A stretch of 64,000 nt of DNA from Symsagittifera roscoffensis. Lineage: Eukaryota > Xenacoelomorpha > Acoela > Convolutidae. Where the stretch lies: the NCBI RefSeq assembly GCF_963678635.1, contig NC_087062.1:63711253-63775252 (forward strand). Direction: 5' to 3'. Shown in pieces: positions 38,700-50,800 of the stretch; the first letter of the stretch is position 1, and each line of letters opens with the position of its first letter. A program made the position numbers and the translations under genes. The notes below the pieces were generated by a model. The model did not search any database. It saw only the letters and a list, made by a program, of their open reading frames with translations, and was not told the DNA's origin.

Positions 38700-39619
38700 T
38701 GTGACATTCGACCAGAATGGCCAAAATGCAGTCTCTGCAGAATTCGGTATTTTAGCAGCAAGCCTTCCGAATTGGCGATTTAGAACGGATAAGGACGTTA
38801 TTTGAAAGATTAGCCAAACGGTGAAGGCTAGAAGATTCTGGAATTCTAATTTTTAAAAATTCGAATTATGACGTCATATTTCTGAGAAACGTCAGAGACG
38901 GCCATTTTAGCTAAAATAGCAGAAAGAAACAGAACAACTTTATCTGCGATTACGAACAGTACAAAAATCGAGACTAAAAAACAACAACGAACTACCGAAC
39001 AGCAGAGGACGTTCCGAGTTGCAACTATTGTGCTGTTACAATAGTTGCAAGGCCGTTGCGAACAACGGTGAAGGGTAAAAACCAGCCCTCCGAGTTAGCG
39101 TGAACCTGAGGTTAAGGAGCTTGATTCGCCGGATTCAAGAATCCGGAAGGGTCTCGGGACGGGAACTTTTATGAACTTGTATTGAATTTTAGCATCCTGT
39201 CATGTCCTGACTTGAATTTAACTGATATTTTGATTAGTTTTGACAAGGATGAGGTGCTAGGAGTTGGGGGAAAGGGTTGATCCATCTTCGATGGAGATGA
39301 TGATTTTTATCTACTGAACAAAAACAATAGTAATATAATAAGTAGTAGCCCTGTTTTTAGGAGTGACCTCGTGGTCTGGGGATACAGAGACCCAGCCATG
39401 AGCTCACTAATTTTGCATGTAATTCAGTTAATTTGAGCGTTCTGGTCGAAGCCGGAGAACAGTAGCGTTTTTGTCAGCCTGATGTAAGAAAGACCACCGA
39501 AAAGTACTGGCTTGGTAGAGACGGTGAAAAACATGCAAAGCTCTGTTTAGACGCTAGCCAGTCGTCTTAAGACTTAGTTTTGTTATCCGTCGATATGTAT
39601 CTTCCGGGCGAATGTTACA
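38700..39619 (+). repeat. 3' LTR of copy B
   Basis: 920 bp, 918 identical to the 5' LTR. It ends TGTTACA at 39619 and is followed by CAT, the same three bases that precede the 5' LTR. Confidence 0.95.
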
Positions 39620-40202
39620 CATACTGACCCGGTTCAGTTACGATACAGGTCTCACGTTGGAATATGGGGCTATGAATTATGTCTTCTGGCAATTGGAGAA
39701 TTAATTTCGCTTCGATATCGTTGCATACATAAGGCAAGTTCGACAATTTGATTTTTGCTAGTTTAGGGTAAATGTTCTTGGGTCTATGAGACCTTGGAAA
39801 GCATCCCATGGGAAATACCGTCCTGTTAAGTAGAATGATTCCTTCGCTTTTGATGCTAGTTATGAATTGCTCTGCTTCGGGGGGAGCAATAACTGTCAGT
39901 GTATGAAGTTTGCGGTCATCTTTCGTCACGGTTATTGTTTTTGAGATTGTCATCTTCTGTTGCATTGTTGTGGGGAATTGTTTAAGTATATCGGAAGCAC
40001 AACTTCGATATGCCTGCGCCAGATTTTCAGCTGACCTTACAATTTCTCTCGAGAATGGGGGGATGATTTTGATTATTTGGATTTGTTTTGTTTGTGTCGT
40101 CGATTTGTTTGCTGTTAGCGCATTTCTGAAATTTGTCTCCGTTTCAATCAGCACTTCGTGAGTAATTGGTAGCTGAGATTCCGTCAGTTCTTGTTGACTC
40201 AT
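39620..40202 (-). pseudogene. LINE-B ORF1, N-terminal half
   Basis: Minus-strand frame from ATG at 40202-40200 to the LTR boundary at 39620, about 194 codons. It continues, after the 25 kb insertion, in the frame that ends at 13615. The sequence is rich in Thr/Lys/Ile with no recognised catalytic motif. Residues ~115-170 could be part of an RNA-recognition-like fold, as expected ahead of the zinc knuckle in Tx1-type ORF1. The interruption is caused by the LTR element; apart from it this half has no internal stop, so the ORF1 of LINE-B was probably open when the insertion happened. Confidence 0.75.
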
Positions 40203-40329
40203 GACTTGGTTTTACTCAATGGGGGGCAAAAAAGCCTTCACCCGTAGGTATACTTGAAAAAAAATTAGATTTTTCTCTTTCAAAATGTAGAAATCAGAAG
40301 GCAAAAACATCAACTATATTGCACGTGCG
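40203..40329 (-). other. 5' untranslated region of LINE-B
   Basis: The region between the ORF1 ATG and the inferred LINE 5' terminus. The terminus is set by similarity to LINE-A (TGCACGTGCG here, TGCACGCGCG ending at 10172), where homology stops at the same base. Confidence 0.45.
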
Positions 40330-40576
40330 TTTTTTTGCAATTTAAATGCAAGTTTTAATTGCAAATCTTTTTTGAACTCAATAATTCGCTGCCCCGCAAG
40401 GAATAACTTTTGAGGCATGCCAGAAGGGAAAAAAACAGTTTTCAAGTATAATCGACTTACGCACGTACATGTCTTTCAACACTTATTTCGTATTTCACTT
40501 CTTATTACTTAACATTTGTACGTACACTATAATCTGCCTTGTTATTAAATCATCTCGGACAGAAATAATAAAGCCT

Positions 40577-40581
<5 letters not shown>

Positions 40582-40652
<71 letters not shown>
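40582..40652. repeat. (TC)n microsatellite
   Basis: About 35 uninterrupted TC units. The Leu/Ser reading frames across it are artefacts of the repeat. Confidence 0.95.
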
Positions 40653-40655
<3 letters not shown>

Positions 40656-40820
40656 TCAATTGTTTCTTCCTCTCTGTCTCTCTAAATCAATTTCAGTGAT
40701 GTAATTCAATTTTGAAAAGAAAAACCAATCATTTAGCATTTTCATCATCATCTTGCTCTACATTGAACTGTTATTTCTCAAAACGATATAATTCTGTGGG
40801 TGAATTCCCATAGGTTCCAG

Positions 40821-41232
40821 TATTCATAGCTCCCAAAATAAAAAAAAATCAGTCGCATAATTTCCAAAATCTATCTTATTGAGTTCTGATTGGTTGAAAT
40901 TTGAGCCTACGAATTTCTGGATTGATTATATTCTGTTCAAGCCGCATAAACTCAAGCTGCAGCATAGTGACCGCCGCAGTCGCGCCAACGTGTTGCGAGC
41001 TTGCCACCAAGGAGTAGGACTCTATACGAAATTTAGAGCCGGTTATCGCGGCGAGGCGCGCGTGGCGCGGCCACCGGCGACCTTAAACAGAGACTTCTGG
41101 ATTGATTATATACTGATTTAGTCTTCTGACTAATTTAGTCTTCTGACCTATTGAAAAGATTTGGGACTTATGCGACAGCTTTTTTATTTTGGAACCTATG
41201 GGACTCATTTTTCATTTTGGGACCTATGAATA
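40821..41232. repeat. Foldback (MITE-like) repeat with GC-rich centre
   Basis: The left arm (TATTCATAGCTCCCAAAAT..., to ~40872) is the imperfect complement of the right arm (~41155-41232, ending TTTGGGACCTATGAATA). Both arms contain TCGCATAA and CCATAGGTTCC-like stretches. The centre (~40960-41085) is much more GC-rich than the flanks and itself contains complementary GCGCG runs. No clear target duplication was found. The rest of 40330-41865 shows nothing I can call. Confidence 0.5.
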
Positions 41233-41865
41233 CGCACCAGTTCTGAAAATCGTTTTTTTTCTTTTCAATTGAAATTGTTTCTAGGTTTTTAAATGATAAG
41301 CCGTAAAATTTTCAATTGAGAGTTTGACACCATTTGGTGGGCAACTGTCACGAGTATTTTATTGAATCTATCTATTTTCGAAGTTCTGTTCCAAGCTCCG
41401 GAAATTTTCAACAATAAGCAAAAAAATTTTCCACTATCAAAAAAAACACTGGGAACTTTCGTTATTGCGAAAAGTTAGAAGAAGCATTGAAAAATGGTAT
41501 GATCTTGAAAAAGCTATGATCTTGATTTTTCCGCAAAAAAATGAACCTAGAATCTCGGGTTAAATTCTGCTTCTTGCGCTTCAACTGATTATTGTTCTGA
41601 TAGTTTTTTTTGGGAAGTAAATTTCCAGACCATGGTGAGCGTCGCCGCTAGATGTTTCAAGATGATTGAATACTGTTTCATATGCTGGTTTCAAACATTT
41701 TTTACACGTTTATACAGAGTTTTTTTGATCAGTTTGTACACATAAATGGATTTTGAAATTATGAGGTCAGCAAGAATTGCGTTAGTTTGATTAATTTGCA
41801 CATTTTTTGATGCTCATTGAAAGATTTTAAGGTTTGAAGATAGCTTGATGGAAGCTTAATTTCAG

Positions 41866-44800
41866 GTGACAATGTAACTTGTGTTTTATCATAATGGTTA
41901 TATCCAGAGGAGTCGCTCAAACGGAGGCACTTGCCAATAGAAATGTTGCTAACCGGTACAGGCTAAGGAAAAAACTAGGCCAGGGACAATATGGAACCGT
42001 CTACCTGGTGGAAGATGATCAGAGCTTATACAGCGAAGAAAAGTTGTAAGTTTAATAATTTTATTGGCGAGGATATTTTTGAAAACATACAAATTCCATG
42101 TTTTTTAGTCATTTGATTGTGTGAATTTTTCAATAACCGTTGTTTTAATTTTATTTTTGTTATTTTTTCTAAATTTTTTAGATGATTTAAAATCTTCATG
42201 GTGACGTATAATTCAGGATGCTGCGAATTTGTACCAATTTTAGGAAGGTGCTGAAAGAAATTCATGTAGGTGAGATGCCACCTGACGAGACGATAGATGC
42301 GATGCGAGAGGCTAAATTACAGGCCAAATTAGACCATGTGGGAGTGGTGAAATGCTTTAACAATTTCCTGGACAAAGACTTCTTCTGCATTATATCAGAA
42401 TATTGTGATGTGCGTATGTTTCGATGATGCAGTTGATTGGGCTTACAGTGCTCTCTTTTGATTTTTTAACTGATGATGCATTGCCTAGTTTTTATTGTGT
42501 TTGATTTTTTCTCTGAAAACTCTACTCCAAATTTTAGGGTGGCGACCTTGGGCTGCTGATTGAAAAAGCAAAGAAAGAGGGGTCACATTTCTCAGAGATC
42601 GATATTTTGGACTATTTTTGCCAAGTTGTATTGGCTACACGATACATGCATCAAAAACAGATTCTCCATCGCGATTTGAAGCCGAGGCAAGTTCTTCTTA
42701 AATTGCCTTGTGCTTTCAGCTACCATGATCTGTAGTTTGCGATTCAATTTTAATATCAAATTAGGGCCAACTTCAATTAGTTCCAAAGGTTAGAATACTT
42801 AGCTTTAATTAGAGCAGCCATAAAAGATGTATTAAATTTTAAATCATAAAATGTGAGTGGTAGTTTTTCTTGGCATTGAAAAGATTTGTACATGAGACCA
42901 TCGCAAAATAATAAAGGAAACTTGATAAAACTTTTGTGACAGGAACATCTTCGTGAAAGACAATACGTGTAAACTTGGTGACTTTGGGATATCGAGGGTG
43001 CTGATGGGCACTGCTGACATGGCATCGACTTTCATTGGTACCCCTTACTACATGAGTCCAGAGTGCCTTAAGCATGAGGGATATGACGCCAAGTCAGATA
43101 TGTGGTCAGTTTCCCAAACTTCCTTAAATTGATAGGATACGTAAACGTATCGTACGGCTCAAAGATTCCTTAATGAAGCAGTAAATTCTCAAGCAGTAGT
43201 TTTGGTTCTGACAACCTTATACTGGGAATGAACTATGCAGTAATGCCAAATGGTGTGTTTCTTAGTTTACGAACAATTTCCGGAACACTAAGCAAATGCC
43301 GGAGGAGATCGAGTGTGGCATCAAATTAAAACCCATTTAGTGGTGATTGGGTTCCGATAGATAATTCAAAAGCTTTCTAAGTGTAGAGAATGATATGCTT
43401 ACATTCTTTGCTATTCAAATCCAATTTCCAACTTGACGATAGGGGAGTGGGTCTTAAATAGAAATGGATCTCGTGCAATCTTCTGCCGCAATTTTTTCCA
43501 GCTGATTTCATCTATTATAATGAAAAATTATAAAAATGCACCAAACATGGTAGTCGGAACATTTGTGCTACTTGCACAGTAATTTGGTAATAATTTTCAA
43601 AAATACGACTGTGATACAGTGATGATTTATTTTATCCGACCAAAATGAACCAAGTTAATAACTTATTACGCGTTTTTGATCCGACCAATGAAAGCCTTTG
43701 GTTTGTCTTTAGACTCAAATTGATGAAGCTGAATAAGTTTAGAATTTTGCGCTTATCAATATAGCGCAACTTATTTCCCGGAGTTTGGGCCCAAAAGTTT
43801 ACCATTAAAGTGAGCCGTTCCTGGCTGTTTTTACTTAATCAGGAAATAAACTTAAACTACTGGGAATTTAGTGATCAAATGATATCAAATTGAGCATCCT
43901 ATGTAGCTCAACTGGGCTTACAACCTCCTAAACTTAATATAAGGCACTTAGGGCACTTAGCATAGTGGTAAGGCGTTCACTTTAGAATCGTCAGATCGTG
44001 TAATCGATCCCATGCCATGGCAATGATAGTGTGTGAGGACGAGCTCTCACTTGACCTCTAGCTTCAGGTCTACCACAACCTGACCAAATTTGGCTGCAAA
44101 AGTGGTACCACGTGAAAGTTCTAGACGCACAAAAACGGCCTTGAGTCGCAAAAAAGAGCTTCGCTCAACAAAATAACACAGTCTGGAATGTGGGGAAATA
44201 ATACAAATGGACTATCCTCGACAGGACTGTTAAGGCTTACTGATAGCTCCTCTGCGATTCGCAGGAGCTACAATTATTAATTATTATTATAAGGAAATAA
44301 ATTGTTGTTTGATAGCCAAAAAATGTCAATTTTACTAGTTAAAAATTCAATTTTTTATTTAAAACAATTGTTGCTAAAATTTTTAGCGATTATATTCGTC
44401 CCGTTTTTCATCTCCCTATTGTATTCAATTTAAAAAAAAATGTTATAACCATTGACTCGTAGTTTCAGCGTAGCTGTTATATGACTAAGGGCTCAAAAGT
44501 GAGCCGTGTCTGGGCTGGTAAAGCTTATGGCCGTAGTTGCGCAATTTAAATTGCGCCATATTAATTTTGAATATAGTAGAAACTATATTTATGCTATTTT
44601 TAAACCCAATTCGTCAGCACCCATTTGAGAAAAACGCTATAAAATTTCCCAATTTGATTTGTTTTATCCGGCTTATTTAAATCAGCACTGCAGTAAGAAT
44701 CTTATCAGGAATTAGACTTTTTTCAGTTGAATATCCTGCTAGCGTTCTAATACACCTATCTGGTTAGATTTTTCTAGAAATCTGGCGAAGTGTACTGAAT

Positions 44801-47800
44801 TTTCAATAAATCCATAGCTGTTTCTAGATTTTTTGTCGATAAGTATAGTTTTAAGATTATCAAATCAAACTAAATCAATTTGCTTGAATTTTTGAATAAA
44901 ACAAGAGCTTTTTCTTGATTTTTTGTCGATAAGTATAATTTTAAGAAAATCAAATCAAGCTAATTCAATCTGCTTAGAAGCAAACTGATTTTTTTAAAGT
45001 TGTTTTTAAAAGTCAGGGATTTTTACATTTTTTTCATCTAAATGTTTCAGTTTTTTTCCCAATAACAACAAAAGAGACATGGTAATACCACATCAATTCG
45101 AAGCGAGATCTGTCAGTCAGAGGCAAAATTAGACATCCTAAATTTGCCTTGACCAAGAATTTGACCGTCTCGCCACCCTTTGGCATTATTTTATGATGGT
45201 GCCTTAAATGCCAAGTTTTACTAATTTTGAGTGGGCGAGCACTCCGAAAAACGAGATTTTTAAATCATTTTTCACGGCATATTTGACCCATTTTTAAGCG
45301 TCATAACCGTAGTGAATTCTCCTACACAGGTTTTGAAGAATATCAGACGTAGTTCAGACTCTTTTTTAAAGAACATTCATGAAATTTATTCAGGTACAAA
45401 TTTTTTTGTTTCGCGGTTTGACTTTTGAATTTTTAAAATTCAGTTCGTTTCCTTTATTAGAAAGAAGGCAAATTCCACTATCAAACAGTGAAAATGTAAA
45501 GGTCACGCAAAATGTGATTGACTTCTAATTTCAAAATGGGAATTTAATTATCAGATTGTCCAGGGAAATTTAAATTTTACATATTAATCCAGCTTTCTAA
45601 AATTGGGTTAATTTTATCAAAAAACTGTCAAATATAATTTGTTCTAGAAATTCAAAGAGCTTTAAACCATCTTTTTTTTTGGAAAATTGAAAGTTTTCTT
45701 TAAAAAAGTAGATCAGTAATTTTTCGATTCAATTGCGTTCTTTGACTCTCTTCCATCTCTCTGTTGGTTGGGTTTTCTTAATTGTAATTGAATTTTTTAG
45801 AGTAATTTACCGATTTGAAATGATTTCATTTTCAAATTTAGCTTTTTTTCAATTTGAACAAAGCTTTATAGTTTTGCCTACACTTTTTGTATTTTTTTGT
45901 ATGTTTCATTTGTGCAATAACTTATGTCTTCAATTTTTCGCTCCTAAACGTTTTGTTGATTTTTTTTTTGGTTTCAATTGAAAGCTGAATCTGATGCATG
46001 CAACTTTTTTATGAAAGATACGGGGTTTTCAGTTTATTTCTAATTCACAGTTAATTACATTAAGTTTAACTCAGCAAATCGAATTTTTTCTGTTTTAGTT
46101 TTGATAGCTGGAAATAGTCAGAACTAAGTTTTCTTTGTTTTATAAAATTGGTGATCGAGTTTTAAAATTTCTTAAGGTTGTAGCTGTTTTTCATGAGGCC
46201 TAGGAAATTAGACGACACGCAAAATAAACGACCGTCTAAAAATCGAATCTAGCCAATCGAAGTCTTATCATGAAATGAAATGTATTAGTAGAAAACAAAA
46301 TTAAAATAAATCCGAACGTCAACGGATTTTGGGACAGAGTAACCGTCATTTTTTTTCTGCGGAGTGGAGGCTCACAATTCGACATTTTTGAGTACGTAAT
46401 TTTTGTGATTTTTTTTCCTGTTTCTCAATCCTTCGACACCTATCTATCACATTTTTTTGTTTTATGAAGCATGCCATAATTCGCAAGCATTTTGATGCTC
46501 GTTGATTTTGAGGTCTGTCCTAAACGTTTCACATGAAATTTCCAATTTCGATCGTCTGCGTGTAATTCGCAGCCAAAGAGATCGATTTCCGATATTAAGG
46601 TTTTCAGTGCAGCTATAAAACCTGACTAATGGTTAGATATGCGATGAATTAAGCTGAAATTTTTCGACAGACATGTTTTCTTATTTTTAAACAAAACTTT
46701 GACAAGCTTTTTTGTTTGTTTTGGATATAAGCGCCCAAAGTGATGGATTTTTTTGGTCATTCACTGCACTGAAGTTTTCTAAAGTTGACAAAAACAGAAT
46801 TAATTGATGCAGTCCTGGAAGTATCGTCACATAATTTTTTTTGCTGTAAAAATAAATCTTGGTTGTCGCTGTATTTTTTCCATTTTTAATCTATTTTCAC
46901 GTCCTCTAAAGTTTTGGGAATTTTTGGCACTATTCGAGACCGTTGTTCTTTAGTAGCCCGCTGATAGTTTTGTAGTACTCCGGGGGAGAAAAATTTTCAA
47001 CTCCTGATTTCAGCTTAGTTTGCTCGTCGTAGTTCGTTTTTACTGCTTTTGTTCAACTTTTTTGAATTTTGGCCATACGTTTTTGCCTAAAATTTTAAGC
47101 CTCATTGAATATAACATCATGATTGTGACAAGGCTACCTGGAAATTAGAGATTTTTGTGATTTTTAATTTTGTCAGTTTGTCATCCAGCACAATTGGTGA
47201 TAACACAACGATAATGACAAACTGACTTGGTTTTGTATCTCTTGTAACTCTAAATTTTTAATTGGAATCAAGAATTTGTGACAAACTTGAAACTTTTCTT
47301 TTTTGATTTGCACTTAAAAGCGAATGTTAATTCTAGCCTGTAAACAACCTTCGCACCCGATATCGTCTATTGTTTCAGAATAATAGTAGTATAATTTCCT
47401 TTAACCTGCGGCGTCTAATTTGCTTGATGCTGTTGTTGCAGCTAAATCGATCTCTGCATTGACGTTCTGATTGAATTAGAGAGATCGTTTATGTTTGAGA
47501 GATCGAGGGAGAGGGAGTTAGGGAAAAATTGTTCCTGTCTGATCCTGTTGGTTTTGCCTTTTTTAATCTATTCCTGCAGATCCCCAGGGTCTCTAGCGGA
47601 AAAATCGGCGTAGAAGGGGAACCATCTTTGTCAGTGATAGCGTTTTTGTGCTGATGTTGGCACCTTTCTTCTGTATAGCACTCTCACGAGGAAGGTTTTG
47701 ATGTGGTTATAAAACTCGTTCTAGGGGCCAAGTTTGTTGGCGTGCGGAGAACGGAGTGGAACTCTATGCCCGGTTCAAGCGGGCAGTTTTTAATAGTGTT

Positions 47801-50800
47801 TTAGTGGGTAGAACCGAGAAAAACCCCCGTACCGTGGGGTTATTTGATAAGCTGCAGATGTTTGGCAGCTTTTCGGGATTCTCCCATAAGGTCTGGATGG
47901 TAAAAGAGGTTAAGTAAACCCGGTATTTAAACAGATAGTCGGTGGTGGGTGGTGTTATGTAGCAACTTGGGCAGACGTCGGGTATTTTGTTGTTTAGCCT
48001 GTGCTTGTAGCTGGCGAGGTGAGTTGAATATCCGGCTCGCAATTGTGACAAGTAATTTGCTTGTCGTCTAACTTCTCAAACACCGTTTTTCATACTTTTT
48101 CGAAATATGGCTCGCAGTTTAATTTTTTTTGCTTAGCCTCATCGTTAAAATTTGAATTCGTATTTTAAATCACCGGAATGTTCAATATCACGTTTTCTAA
48201 GTTGTTCTCAAGTAAGCCAATCAAATTTTCGCTCATGTTTTCTCTATGCATTTAAGGTCATTGGGAGTAATACTATACGAACTGTGCACATTCGAGCATT
48301 GCTTTGACGGGGAGTCAATGATGGCAGTCATGTACAAAATAACCCAGGGAAAAATACCTAAACTGCCAGAAACCTTCAGTCTCGGACTCAGAAACATCTA
48401 TGAAAAGTAACTACAATCTGAAATAATTACTAAAGCAGCTGGTTGCCAGTTTTAAATTGCTGTAATTTTATAGACTGGTGCAGAGAAACCAAAATAAGCG
48501 GTACAGTGCTGCTCAGGTGCTAAAAGACCCTTTCATCAGCAATCACTTACAGGTAAATGAATGCAACCTGATGTTTGTGGTTTGATATGATTTATCAATC
48601 AGGTTAGTTGATGATGGAACTGTGACATTTTAATTATGAATTGACTGTGTCCAGTTGAAACTAGAATATTGGTATAATAAGGTTTACTTTTTTCTTCAAG
48701 GCTAAGAAAATTATCGAATAATCAGCATTGAATAACATGCCTATATTAGCTTCCATTTTGAGATGTTTTTTGTTGTTGACAATTCAAGCATTTTTTGTTT
48801 TTAGAAAATGAAAAAGAGAGTTTCGGAAGAGTGGGTACATTCCATAGAAATTGCCAAAAACATACTGGACCAGGAGCCAGCAGAACCCAACCTACCCAAC
48901 GTGTTAGTGTCCTTGTGCTTATTTTGAAGAATCATGCTAATATAAATATATGATATCTTTCAATTATATGACAGTGACAGATCACTTTGGTAGTAATTGA
49001 AAAGTTCTACTATGGTAATAGAACTTTCCAATAAAACTCTGTGTATAAAAGTGATAAATTCCCGGTAGTTTTTTAGACTATGCAATTAAGATGTTCATCT
49101 GGATTATCTTCGCTGAAAAATTTGAACGTATCAGAATTCCAAGAATGCAATTCATCGCCTAATTTATTTGATATCACTTTACTTCCCTGTATACGTCCCG
49201 GCAATAGCAAACGTCATTCTCTGCGCATAAAATTGATTTCTTCACCGCCGAAAGAATTCCCACGAAACGCGAAAATTGTAGGCCTGTTGCCCAAATCGGT
49301 AAAAAAAACTTTAGTGTACTGTAGATGCTTCAATATAGATAGTGGTTTAATTCTTTTTCCAGATCTAACGGGCCGACGGAGGCAGCGCTAGCCGCTCTCA
49401 GTGACCTCTCAGTTGGGTTCATAGTCTCAGACGAACTGAGAGATAATGATGACACTCTGGCACCTCTGGCTCAAACAGTGATTCACAATGGGGGAGGAGG
49501 AGGGGCTAAAGATGCAGTTGGTGGGGGACTAGAGGTGGCAGAAATCAAGACTGCGACAGAGTTGGCCCAGGAGAGAAAGAGGAAGAAACAGCTGGAAGAG
49601 GAGAGACTCATCAGGTAAAATTGCGGTTCTAAAGTAGTGGCTTCCGATTCCGAAAAATCTAGATTTTTTTCAGTAATTTGGTATCGCTAATTTATTCGTT
49701 TGATATACTCGATACCCCGCAATGCTTGATGAAATTTTGGTAGAAGCAATAAGCTTACTTATATTGAAAGTTATATCTGTTAGTCATCTGTTTAACTTCT
49801 TGATGCGCTGTGTAACAAATAAGAAGAGAAGACTTTTAAGATTCCTATGAATTTTGGCTATCGTAGCGACACATATCTGAGCCTCTTGAAAGCGTGTATT
49901 TCAATTAATATAGTTTCTGTTCTTAAATAATTACTTTTCTTCCCTCAGAGAAGCGACGAAAAACACTTGGCTGGAAAACTACAAACACCGGGAGAACGTA
50001 AAGAGGCTGTACCACAGCCAGGATGCAACCATATCTGTGGCCATGCAGCCCCACCGACTACACCCCCCTCCTTCATACCAGAAGACACACCCCTCCACTC
50101 TACCCACCCCCTCCGAGTCTCAACCTCAGATGTCGGCTCAGTACTCCGGTCCAGTATTGCCCAAGGTAGGGTTCCTGTTTGAATGAATTTCAAGTTCTTT
50201 ACTGCATTGAGTTCCTTTCGGCTCATTCAGTGGCATTTTTTAAAATAAACGAAGAACTTGATCAGACAAGCAATTTTGGAACGAGTTAAAGGAACTATTC
50301 TCTTCGTGCAAAACAATCCATCTTTAAAATACAGTGCTGATTTTAGTTATTCGGACAAAACTAACAAAATTTAAAACTTCAAGCGCGTTTTTTTGCAAAT
50401 TGGGTTAAGATTAGATTTTTTTTAGCTAATCAAGAACTACGCTGAAACTACCGAAATAATTGATGAAAAATGTAAATCAGAACAAGCCTCCTCCCCAGCC
50501 CAACAATGTTTGAAATTGATAAACTGAGCATTCTGTGCATTGTAAACGGACTCCGCAACAGGCCAAAATCAGATTTGTCGCGGAACCCGCAACAGTGCTA
50601 CTTCTTTGATTTTTTTTTGCTGTTTTGGATTCCAGAAACAAATACTTATAAATTGTACCGCTCAAAATTGCTCCAAAAATAGGCGAATTTGCGGAATCCA
50701 GAACAGTTTGTGGAGTCCACAAACAAATAATAAGACATGTCTAAAGCTACATTGAGCTGTTGCGGAATCCGCAAATTGTAAGTGGAATCCGCAAATTGTA

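Larger units (their letters stand above)
14280..39619 (+). mobile_element. Giant Ty3/Gypsy-like LTR retroelement, copy B (25.3 kb)
   Basis: It is bounded by two 920-bp direct repeats with TG...CA ends and imperfect inverted tips (TGTGACATTCG / CGAATGTTACA). Both ends are flanked by CAT. Order: LTR, leader, gag, protease, RT, RNase H, integrase with GPY/F-type module, macro-like domain, accessory ORFs, purine tract, LTR. That domain order with integrase after RNase H, plus CCHC knuckles and a GPF module, places it with Ty3/Gypsy (Metaviridae). The two LTRs differ only at 14377/38797 and 14543/38963 (2 of 920), so insertion is recent. Removing the internal 4.58 kb duplication still leaves about 20.8 kb, far above the usual 5-10 kb. 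Coding is interrupted in gag, RT and the accessory ORF. Confidence 0.9.
43105..48256 (+). other. NEK11 intron 4 (5.2 kb)
   Basis: AT-rich intron without own gene. It carries a SINE (43945-44287) and a Jockey-like LINE fragment (about 47570-48070). From 44300 to 47560 I see only AT-rich unique sequence with poly(T) runs. Confidence 0.75.

Noticed and set aside
40582-40652. TC repeat as target site of LINE-B
   Set aside because: Some Tx1-group LINEs target (TC)n, but here the repeat is ~250 bp from the LINE 5' end and not at its 3' junction.
40469-40699. 76-codon ORF across the TC repeat
   Set aside because: Low-complexity Leu/Ser run produced by the microsatellite.
49080-49391. 103-codon ORF as a NEK11 exon
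   Set aside because: It runs through the exon 8 acceptor out of phase; the spliced frame needs the exon to start at 49363.
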